A stretch of DNA of 34,734 nucleotides from Peptoniphilus_A sp050943655 (GTDB lineage Bacteria > Bacillota > Clostridia > Tissierellales > Peptoniphilaceae). Shown piece after piece: positions 1-6,089 of this stretch. Under the pieces are notes generated by a model. The model was not told the DNA's origin, did not search any database, and saw only the letters and a program-made list of their open reading frames with translations. Made by a program: the position numbers and the translations under genes. Numbering within the stretch: position 1 is the first letter of the stretch; the number at the start of each line of letters is the position of its first letter. The stretch is from contig NZ_JBMNPQ010000008.1 of the NCBI RefSeq assembly GCF_050943655.1, positions 1 to 34,734 on the forward strand, read 5' to 3'.

Positions 1-20
1 AACCATCTTCTAATCTATTT
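1..20. repeat. Inverted copy of 154-173 at the window edge
   Basis: Bases 1-20 are the exact reverse complement of bases 154-173, 20 of 20. The match ends at base 21. The copy introduces an in-frame stop (11-13) just ahead of clearly coding sequence, so it is more likely a contig-end or chimeric-read artefact than real genomic structure. Confidence 0.85.
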
Positions 21-811
21 TAGAAGATGAAGAAAAATTAAAGCGTATCTTTTCTAAATACAATGTGGAAAGTATTGCATCGCTTAGAGAAATATTTTTA
101 AATAAAGATACAGATGACTTTAAGCTTTTAATCTCAAGGAAGAAAGATGAATTAAATAGATTAGAAGATGGTTTTACAGCAGAAAAAGTTTATAAAGAAA
201 AAACTTTAGAAGAGTTGGATCTAGAAATTAGAAACAAGAAGCTTCAAATATCTAATTTAAATGGAAAAATTTCTTCACTTGAATCATCTGTAGAAAGATT
301 AAAGGACTTGGAAGAAAGAGCCATGACACTAAAGAAGAAAAAGAAAAAACATATTAAGGACCTTCAAGATATAACTCTCGCAAGAGATAAGCTCTTATTT
401 ACTATTGATAATAATAGAGATAGTTATTTGCCAAAGCTTAAAAGTGCAATGGAAGAGACACTATCTGCTATTACGAATAAAAAATACGAACAAATTATTA
501 TAGATAAAGACTTCAATATAAAAGTTTTGGACAGCAGTCTAAATAATTATGTCGATGTAGAAAATTTAAGCCTTGGCACAATAGATCAAATTTACTTTTC
601 TTTTAGAATCGCAATGGCAAAGATTCTATCTAAAGAAAAGCTACCGCTCGTGTTGGACGGACATTTTGATTCTTACGATGATTACAGGCTAAATAAAACT
701 TTGAAATTTTTAGAAAATTATGGACAAATTTTAATTTTCACAAGTTCAAAGAGAGAAATTGAGTTATTAGATAAAAATAATATGAATTACAATTTAATAA
801 ATTTGAGGTGA
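14..811 (+). CDS. C-terminal part of a YhaN/SbcC-like AAA ATPase (5' end missing)
   Basis: This is the C-terminal end of a coiled-coil ATPase of the YhaN/SbcC/RecN type, proteins usually linked to DNA end processing or repair. Residues counted from the GTG at 65: a Lys/Glu-rich coiled coil fills about 10-120. An ABC-type signature follows near 165 (LSLGTIDQIYFSFRIAMA, compare LSxGTxxQxYLALRLA). A Walker B-like strand, PLVLDGHFD, lies near 195, then a D-loop-like segment and the closing strand ILIFTSSKRE. Coding character continues upstream of 65 in the same frame (LEDEEKLKRIF), so GTG 65 is not a real start. The true N-terminus, with the Walker A head, lies outside the window. The in-frame stop at 11-13 sits inside the suspicious inverted repeat. 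The usual second acidic residue after the Walker B Asp is Gly here. The gene is the first visible one of an operon with the next two. Confidence 0.75.
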   Translation, partial: SILEDEEKLKRIFSKYNVESIASLREIFLNKDTDDFKLLISRKKDELNRLEDGFTAEKVYKEKTLEELDLEIRNKKLQISNLNGKISSLESSVERLKDLEERAMTLKKKKKKHIKDLQDITLARDKLLFTIDNNRDSYLPKLKSAMEETLSAITNKKYEQIIIDKDFNIKVLDSSLNNYVDVENLSLGTIDQIYFSFRIAMAKILSKEKLPLVLDGHFDSYDDYRLNKTLKFLENYGQILIFTSSKREIELLDKNNMNYNLINLR

Positions 812-813
812 AT

Positions 814-1497
814 ATGATTTACGCTATAGGAGATTTACATTTTGACTTTTCAAAAGAAAAACCTATGGATATTTTTGGTCTCAATTGGGAAAACCATGAA
901 GAAAAAATCATAGACAATTGGAAAAAAACTGTTAAAGAAGACGACTTAGTGCTACTTCCAGGAGACATCTCTTGGGGATTAAAACTTGAAGATGCTCGTC
1001 TTGATTTAGAGAGAATAGATAATCTACCTGGGATAAAGATAATTTCAAAAGGAAATCACGACTACTGGTGGTCTTCAATGAACAAAATGGAGTCTTTAAA
1101 TTTAAAGAAGACAAAATTTTTGCACAACAATTCCTATGAATATGGTGACTATTCAATTGTCGGCACTCGTGGTTGGGCTGCGCGTGACTCATTTGAATTT
1201 TCAGAAAATGATGAAAAGATATATATGAGGGAAGTGGGAAGGCTAAAGAATTCTCTTGATACGGCCAAAAATAAAAAAATTATTGCAATGCTTCATTATC
1301 CACCTTTTAATCAGGATTTAACACCAAATGAATTTTCCAAAACATTAAGTGAATATGGAGTAGAAAAATGCGTCTATGGTCACTTACATGGCAAAGGTCA
1401 TAAATTTAAATTTGAAGGTGAATTTTTGGGTGTTGAGTATATTTTTGTAGCAAGTGACTATTTAGATTTTGATTTAAAGTTAATTAGGGAGGATTAA
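814..1497 (+). CDS. Calcineurin-like metallophosphoesterase (COG1768-type phosphohydrolase)
   Basis: A predicted cytosolic two-metal phosphohydrolase of 227 aa. All five signature blocks are visible: GDLHFD near residue 6, GDISWG near 50, KGNHDYWW near 80, LHYPP near 164 and GHLHG near 190. These supply the Asp, His and Asn ligands of a dinuclear metal site. No signal peptide or membrane segment is seen. The substrate cannot be read from sequence. A GTG at 808 would give two more residues, but GAGG at 805-808 is 5 nt from ATG 814, so ATG 814 is preferred. Either start leaves it tightly coupled to the upstream ATPase, whose stop is 809-811. SbcC-like ATPases often pair with a metallophosphoesterase nuclease (SbcD/YhaO). 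This one is short and of a different subfamily, so a nuclease partnership is only a possibility. Confidence 0.85.
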   Translation: MIYAIGDLHFDFSKEKPMDIFGLNWENHEEKIIDNWKKTVKEDDLVLLPGDISWGLKLEDARLDLERIDNLPGIKIISKGNHDYWWSSMNKMESLNLKKTKFLHNNSYEYGDYSIVGTRGWAARDSFEFSENDEKIYMREVGRLKNSLDTAKNKKIIAMLHYPPFNQDLTPNEFSKTLSEYGVEKCVYGHLHGKGHKFKFEGEFLGVEYIFVASDYLDFDLKLIRED

Positions 1498-2030
1498 TGG
1501 AGCGAGAAATAGAGGTAAAAATTTTAAATATTGACACAGATGCTTTTGAAGAAAAATTAAAGCTTTTGGGAGCAGAGTTTGTCAGAAAAGAAAACCAAGT
1601 AAATATAACAATTAATTCATACAAACATCCTATTTTAAAAGAAACAGGATATCTTAGAATAAGAGTTTCAGAAACTAAAGGCGAAATTAAAAAATATTTT
1701 ACATTTAAAGAGAATGTTTCAACAAAAAAGGTAAGAGACAATATTGAGCATACAGTTGAAATTGACGATGAGGATGAACTATTAAAAATTTTAGAGCTTT
1801 TAGGTTATGATGATATCTATAAGGGAACTAAAGAGAGGACAAAATATGTTTATGAGGGCCTAACTATAGACATAGACAAGTGGGATGAAGCGACTTATCC
1901 CTATGCGTATGTGGAAGTCGAAGGGCCATCAATTAATGAAATTTACAGCTTTGTAGACAAGTTAGAGATAGATAGAGAAAATATTTCGACACTTTCTATT
2001 GCAGAGCTAAAAGAAAATTTAAAAAAATAG
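1497..2030 (+). CDS. CYTH-domain protein (class IV adenylate cyclase / triphosphatase family)
   Basis: A 177-aa single-domain CYTH protein. The hallmark ExExK motif is at the N-terminus (REIEVKI, residues 3-9). Further family blocks are GYLRIRVS near 52-59, a central KYFTFKE strand, a TKYVYEGLTIDIDKWDE block near 113-130 and the acidic strand YAYVEVEGP. CYTH enzymes form a beta-tunnel that binds triphosphate through Lys/Arg and Glu plus a divalent metal; members include CyaB adenylate cyclases, thiamine triphosphatases and inorganic triphosphatases. Which substrate is used here is unknown. The ATG overlaps the previous stop by one base (TAATG), with AGGGAGG at 1486-1492 as a strong ribosome site. 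No terminator follows; the pps promoter starts within two bases of the stop codon. Confidence 0.85.
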   Translation: MEREIEVKILNIDTDAFEEKLKLLGAEFVRKENQVNITINSYKHPILKETGYLRIRVSETKGEIKKYFTFKENVSTKKVRDNIEHTVEIDDEDELLKILELLGYDDIYKGTKERTKYVYEGLTIDIDKWDEATYPYAYVEVEGPSINEIYSFVDKLEIDRENISTLSIAELKENLKK

Positions 2031-2031
2031 T

Positions 2032-2059
2032 GTGACATATATAATAATTATGTTATAAT
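2032..2059 (+). promoter_or_regulatory. Promoter of the PEP synthase gene
   Basis: A -35 box GTGACA (2032-2037, 5/6 to TTGACA), a 16-nt spacer and a perfect -10 TATAAT (2054-2059) preceded by TG one base upstream (extended -10, TGTTATAAT). A strong ribosome site AAAGGGGG follows at 2071-2077. Confidence 0.8.
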
Positions 2060-2083
2060 ATTTATATCTTAAAGGGGGATGTT

Positions 2084-4426
2084 ATGACTAAGTATAATTA
2101 TATTAAATGGTTCGATGAAATTGGCAAAGACGATGTAGGAATCGTTGGTGGTAAAGGAGCAAACTTAGGAGAGCTTACAAGCTTTGGTTTACCAGTGCCT
2201 CCAGGATTTTGCGTAACAGCAGGTGGATACAAAAAATTCATCGAATATGCTGAGCTTGATGAAATTGTAAAAGTTTTGATGGAAGCAGTAGATGTTGATG
2301 ACATTGACGAACTTGAAAATGCTTCTAAACAAATTCAAGAAAAAATTGTTGAAAAAGAATTTGATCCAGAACTAGAAGAAGAAATTTTATCTGCTTACAG
2401 AGAATTTTCTGAACTAATTAATGTTAAAGATCCAGAAGTTGCCGTTAGATCTTCAGCAACAGCAGAAGACCTTCCTGATGCATCCTTTGCAGGACAACAA
2501 GATACTTACCTTCATATCAGTGGTGAAGAAGAACTTCTTAAACATATTAGAGATTGCTTTGCATCACTTTGGACATCAAGAGCAATTTATTACAGGGAAA
2601 AACAAAAATTTGATCACTTCGATGTAGCTCTATCTGTTGTTGTTCAAAAAATGGTAAACTCTGAAAAATCAGGTGTAATGTTTACTGCAAACCCAATCAA
2701 TTCAAACACTGATGAGATGATGATTAACGCAAGCTACGGCTTAGGTGAAGCAGTAGTTTCTGGTATTGTTACTCCAGATGAATATATTATCGACAAAAAA
2801 ACAAGAAAAGTAATAGAAAAAAATATCAGCGAAAAAGAATACATGGTAATAAAGAAAAAAGATACAGTTGGAACAGAAGTAGTTAAAGTTAAGGATATCC
2901 TTGGCGAAGGAGCTATAAAGAGCGAAGCTTTATCACCAGAAGAACTACAAACTCTAATCGAAAGAGGACTTAAAGTTGAAGAACTTTACGGTTCAGTTCA
3001 AGATACTGAATGGGGATTTGACGCTGATACAAAAGAATTTTATTTCTTACAATCAAGACCAATTACTACAATTAAATCAGAAGAAAAAGAAAAACTTGTA
3101 ACTTTAGTTAAAGGACTACCAGCTTCTCCAGGAATTGGAAGAGGTAAGGTAAAACTTATAAAAGATATCTCTGAAATTAACAAAATCGAAGAAGGAGACA
3201 TCTTAGTAACTGAGATGACTAACCCTGACATGGTGCCAGCAATGAGAAAATGTGCAGGAGTTGTTACAGACGAAGGTGGAAGAACTTGTCACGCAGCAAT
3301 AGTATCTCGTGAACTTCAAATTCCTTGTATCGTTGGTTCAAAAACTGCTACTAAAGTTTTAAAAACAGGAGATGTTGTAACTGTTGATGCAACAAGAGGT
3401 ATTGTGTTTGAAGGAGAAGTTCTAAAAGAAGAAGCAAAAGAAAAAGAAACTCAAACAAATAATAGTGCTTCAATTGCTAATTTAGACGAAATCAGAAGCC
3501 TACTTGCTCCAACAACAGCAACAAAGATTTACATGAACCTTGGCGAACCAGATTTAATTGATAAATATAAATCTCTACCATTCGATGGAATTGGACTTAT
3601 GAGAACAGAATTTATCTTCACTAACATGATTGGTGCTCACCCAATGTATTTAGTTAAAACAGGTCAAGGAGACCTTATGATAGAAAAACTTTCAGAAGGA
3701 ATCTCCAAAGTTGCACAAGCAATCTTCCCAAGAAACCTTGTTGTAAGAATGAGTGACTTTAGAACTAATGAATTTAGAGGACTAAAGGGTGGAGACGAAG
3801 TAGAACCTATAGAAGCAAACCCAATGATCGGTTGGAGAGGTGTTTCTAGATACATTTCACCTGAATACGAAGAAGGATTTAGACTTGAATGTAGAGCAAT
3901 GAGAAAGGTAAGAGAAGAATACGGACTTACTAATGTTATTGCAATGCTTCCATTTGTTAGAACTCCTGAAGAATTAAAAGTTGTTAAGGGAATAATGGCA
4001 GAAGAAGGACTAGTTCAATCTAAGAACTTCAAAATTTGGATAATGGCAGAAGTTCCATCTGTAGTACTTCAAGCTGAAGAGTTCGCTGAACTTGTTGATG
4101 GATTCTCAATTGGATCAAATGACCTTACTCAACTAGTAATGGGTGCAGACAGAGACTCTGGAATATTAAATAATATGGGATATTTTGACGAAAGAAACGA
4201 CGCGGTTAAAATTGCACTTAAGACAATAATTGACGCTGCAAACAAAAAAGGAATCACTTGCTCAATCTGTGGACAAGGACCAAGTCAATATCCTGAGCTT
4301 GCAGAATTCTTAGTAGAATGTGGAATTACATCAATGTCAGTAAATCCAGATACTGTAGAATATACAAGAAGACTTGTAGCTTCTGTTGAGCAAAAAATAA
4401 TTCTTAAAAAATTAAGAAGCTTATAA
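2084..4426 (+). CDS. ppsA: Phosphoenolpyruvate synthase (pyruvate, water dikinase)
   Basis: Interconverts pyruvate + ATP + water and PEP + AMP + phosphate, in the cytosol. At 780 aa it fits PpsA rather than the roughly 870-aa pyruvate phosphate dikinase. Order of domains: N-terminal nucleotide-binding domain (about 1-330, with VGGKGANLGEL near 21 and the AVRSSATAEDLPDASFAGQQDT block near 120-142); the swivelling phosphohistidine domain with catalytic His403 in GGRTCHAAIVSRE; and the C-terminal PEP/pyruvate barrel with RTEF near 505, GSNDLTQ near 688 and the catalytic Cys729 in CGQGPS. The gene stands alone between its own promoter and a strong terminator. Synonymous choices (many AAC, GAC, CTT) look more biased than in neighbouring genes, which would suit high expression. 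In a peptide-fermenting anaerobe it would serve gluconeogenesis or PEP supply (inference). Confidence 0.93.
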   Translation: MTKYNYIKWFDEIGKDDVGIVGGKGANLGELTSFGLPVPPGFCVTAGGYKKFIEYAELDEIVKVLMEAVDVDDIDELENASKQIQEKIVEKEFDPELEEEILSAYREFSELINVKDPEVAVRSSATAEDLPDASFAGQQDTYLHISGEEELLKHIRDCFASLWTSRAIYYREKQKFDHFDVALSVVVQKMVNSEKSGVMFTANPINSNTDEMMINASYGLGEAVVSGIVTPDEYIIDKKTRKVIEKNISEKEYMVIKKKDTVGTEVVKVKDILGEGAIKSEALSPEELQTLIERGLKVEELYGSVQDTEWGFDADTKEFYFLQSRPITTIKSEEKEKLVTLVKGLPASPGIGRGKVKLIKDISEINKIEEGDILVTEMTNPDMVPAMRKCAGVVTDEGGRTCHAAIVSRELQIPCIVGSKTATKVLKTGDVVTVDATRGIVFEGEVLKEEAKEKETQTNNSASIANLDEIRSLLAPTTATKIYMNLGEPDLIDKYKSLPFDGIGLMRTEFIFTNMIGAHPMYLVKTGQGDLMIEKLSEGISKVAQAIFPRNLVVRMSDFRTNEFRGLKGGDEVEPIEANPMIGWRGVSRYISPEYEEGFRLECRAMRKVREEYGLTNVIAMLPFVRTPEELKVVKGIMAEEGLVQSKNFKIWIMAEVPSVVLQAEEFAELVDGFSIGSNDLTQLVMGADRDSGILNNMGYFDERNDAVKIALKTIIDAANKKGITCSICGQGPSQYPELAEFLVECGITSMSVNPDTVEYTRRLVASVEQKIILKKLRSL

Positions 4427-4454
4427 TAATATAATATATTTAGTTTAAAATAAT

Positions 4455-4498
4455 AAAACGAAGATGTTTTGATTTTTAAAGCATCTTCGTTTTTTTTG
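4455..4498. terminator. Bidirectional terminator after ppsA
   Basis: A 12-bp stem (4455-4466 with 4482-4493) around ACGAAGATG/CATCTTCGT extends into a wobble pair and further U-A pairs, and is followed by a run of eight to nine T. Read on the minus strand, the same stem is followed by TTTTATTATTTT. It sits between converging genes and can serve both. Confidence 0.9.
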
Positions 4499-4553
4499 TA
4501 AAGTATTAAGTTCATTCATCTATGCGATTATTTATAAAATTAGTCAAAAAGAC

Positions 4554-4859
4554 TTACATATGTTTATAATCAAAAAATAATGCTGTTAGGCTTTTTGAAA
4601 ATAAATATTTTTCAATTTCTACATTGCAAGTATCTTCTTTAAATTTAATTACATTTTCAATGTAGATTTTGTAGCCTTCTTCGATAAAGACATTGTAGTT
4701 TTTTGATCTAGTCTTTGGTGGACCGGGATAAACATATGGCATTGGCATTCCGCCTGTACAACAAGACTGTGCAGCAAATGTCTCCACTGTAAATTCTTCT
4801 GCTGACTTGTTTTCTAAATATTCTTTTGCTTCCCTTGATATTTGTATTTTCATAGGCAT
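4554..4859 (-). CDS. Small CC-motif protein, HesB/IscA-like (uncharacterised)
   Basis: A 101-aa protein of unknown function. The N-terminus (MKIQISREAKEYLENK) resembles the first helix of HesB/IscA iron-sulphur carrier-like proteins. A strand then leads into SCCTGGMPMPYVYPGPP (about residues 32-48), and IEEGYKIYIENVI resembles the IscA strand before the C-terminal part. From memory this matches small proteins described as CC/Se-motif (seleno)proteins, in which the vicinal pair is Cys-Cys or Cys-Sec. Here both are TGT codons, so no selenocysteine is used. A thiol or metal/Fe-S role is plausible but unproven. ATG 4859 directly abuts the stop of the cupin gene; ATG 4853 is an alternative. No good ribosome site is seen, so translation probably depends on coupling. 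It is the last gene of a three-gene minus-strand operon. Confidence 0.65.
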   Translation of the reverse strand: MPMKIQISREAKEYLENKSAEEFTVETFAAQSCCTGGMPMPYVYPGPPKTRSKNYNVFIEEGYKIYIENVIKFKEDTCNVEIEKYLFSKSLTALFFDYKHM

Positions 4860-5141
4860 CTATTTCTTAATTAATGTCACAAAAAAGTCGCTAGGTTCTA
4901 TGGCCTTTATTGCAACAGAGTTAACGCCGTCAAACTTTAAAATTTTGCCAGGATCAAGTTCGTATTTTTCTTCATCGTCGACAAGAACTTTAATTTTTCC
5001 TTTTACAATTGTAATAATAACATCATTGCCAGGGTGAGAGTGTTTATCTACAACTTCATTATTAGCAAGTGATTTTTTTATTACTGTATAATTTTCATCG
5101 CTAAAAGATTTTCCTGGACTATTAGACAAAAATGCCTTCAT
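4860..5141 (-). CDS. Small cupin-domain protein
   Basis: A 93-aa single-domain cupin beta-barrel. The first cupin motif is visible as KHSHPGNDVIITIVKGKIKVLVDDEE (about residues 33-58), with the two His of HSH as likely metal ligands, followed by DPGKILKFDG and the closing strands. The HxH pair is kept, but the second-motif His is not obvious: VNSVAIKAIEPSDF occupies that place. It could be a binding or stress-sensing cupin rather than a full enzyme. ATG 5141 overlaps the upstream stop in ATGA, with GAGGTGAAGGA just before it. Position between the Met8-like and CC-motif genes suggests a shared but unknown job, perhaps metal or redox handling (inference). Confidence 0.8.
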   Translation of the reverse strand: MKAFLSNSPGKSFSDENYTVIKKSLANNEVVDKHSHPGNDVIITIVKGKIKVLVDDEEKYELDPGKILKFDGVNSVAIKAIEPSDFFVTLIKK

Positions 5142-5896
5142 TCCTTCACCTCGTCCGTTTCTTTTTCCTTTTCAACTACTTCAAGACCTTCTGTTATAGC
5201 TTCTTCTGGCTCTTCTTCTTTTTCAAGATTAAGGTCTTTTCCTTCTGTAATGTGTTCTATGAAATTATTCGTAGTATCAATGTCCTCAATTTTATAATCT
5301 TCCATACCTTTTAAGAAAGTAGAAAGATTAATAACTTCTTCTTTATAAAGTTTTCTAATAATTTCGTCTATATCTTGAGAATTTTTGCGAACAAGTTCTG
5401 ATCTAATTTCATTTAAAATTTTTATTTTTTCAAGATCATAGTTTTTCGCAAACTTTTGTAAATCCTCATAAATAATATCTGTAATAGTAGGGTTTAACCT
5501 TGAGTCATTGATACTAAAAGTAAGTGGTCCATGAGTTACAGATTTATTAATTGACATATTTGATTTTGAAAATATATCATAGCGCTCATAAATCATATTT
5601 CTAGCTGACGCTCGATTTTCTAGAGCTTCATTTAATTCAAAGTTCTCCGTAGCTATGATAACAAAATCATAACCCATAAACTGAAAATCATTTGGTATTT
5701 CCATTTCCTTAAGCTTTAATTTGCCTTCAGAATTTTTTTCGATTTCTAAGATTTCTCCGCCAAAGCTTTCTGCAATCATATATATTTCTGCTTCCGTGTC
5801 TATTACAGATTTTAGTGCAGATAGAGCGAGGAAACCTCCGCCAAATATAAGGATATTTTTGTGGGCTGTGTCAAGTCCAACCGGTAAAAAACGCAT
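5138..5896 (-). CDS. Divergent Met8/CysG-N-like (precorrin-2 dehydrogenase-type) protein with acidic tail
   Basis: A 252-aa protein. Its N-terminus (MRFLPVGLDTAHKNILIFGGG) matches the opening of siroheme-synthase dehydrogenase domains, with a Rossmann GGG at 19-21 and the strand-plus-AT step VIIATEN near 85. Beyond that it drifts. The usual N..D patch after the Rossmann strand and the ISTGGKSP-type block are replaced by MIYERYD and SINDSRLNP (about 139-147), so catalytic competence is doubtful. A long helical region follows. A Glu/Lys-rich, low-complexity tail of about 35 residues (217-252) is not typical of the family. No other tetrapyrrole gene lies in the window. It is the first gene of a minus operon with a cupin and a CC-motif protein. 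AAGGAG at 5902-5907 supports ATG 5896. Confidence 0.65.
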   Translation of the reverse strand: MRFLPVGLDTAHKNILIFGGGFLALSALKSVIDTEAEIYMIAESFGGEILEIEKNSEGKLKLKEMEIPNDFQFMGYDFVIIATENFELNEALENRASARNMIYERYDIFSKSNMSINKSVTHGPLTFSINDSRLNPTITDIIYEDLQKFAKNYDLEKIKILNEIRSELVRKNSQDIDEIIRKLYKEEVINLSTFLKGMEDYKIEDIDTTNNFIEHITEGKDLNLEKEEEPEEAITEGLEVVEKEKETDEVKE

Positions 5897-5915
5897 AGCA
5901 TCACTCCTTTACTCC

Positions 5916-5921
5916 ATTATA
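5916..5921 (-). promoter_or_regulatory. -10 element of the minus-strand Met8-like/cupin/CC operon
   Basis: On the minus strand a perfect TATAAT lies 20 nt upstream of the ATG at 5896. No convincing -35 box is seen (GAGTAA at 17 bp), so strength is uncertain. Confidence 0.55.
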
Positions 5922-5991
5922 CCCTATAACGCATTAAATTACTCGTATATTATTGCATATTAATTAAATCAAACATTTTAGCATAAATTTA

Positions 5992-6006
5992 GTATTTCTG
6001 AAATAC
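5992..6006. promoter_or_regulatory. Perfect 15-nt palindrome, possible operator
   Basis: GTATTTC-T-GAAATAC is a 7-1-7 perfect palindrome in the divergent spacer. It is centred at 5999, 48 bp upstream of the -10 of the first SLH gene and 78 bp from the minus-strand -10. It is a candidate repressor or activator site, not matched to a known regulator. The rest of the spacer 5897-6089 is AT-rich with only the two promoters. Confidence 0.45.
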
Positions 6007-6043
6007 AAATGTAATATAACTTACTATTTGAGCCGCTTTTGTG

Positions 6044-6052
6044 TGTTATAAT
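6044..6052 (+). promoter_or_regulatory. Extended -10 promoter of the first SLH gene
   Basis: TGTTATAAT at 6044-6052 is a perfect extended -10. No good -35 lies at 16-18 bp (TTGAGC at 6028 is only 13 bp away), consistent with an extended -10 promoter. Expected leader of about 30 nt before ATG 6090. Confidence 0.65.
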
Positions 6053-6089
6053 AATGATAGTATGTATTTAGGATATGGAGGTTAGAAAT

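Noticed and set aside
2084..4426. Pyruvate phosphate dikinase instead of PEP synthase
   Set aside because: The 780-aa length and the linear N-terminal kinase / His / barrel layout fit PEP synthase; the extra segments of the roughly 870-aa dikinase are missing.
4740..4780. Selenocysteine in the CC-motif protein
   Set aside because: Both motif codons are TGT on the minus strand; there is no in-frame TGA and no need for a SECIS element.
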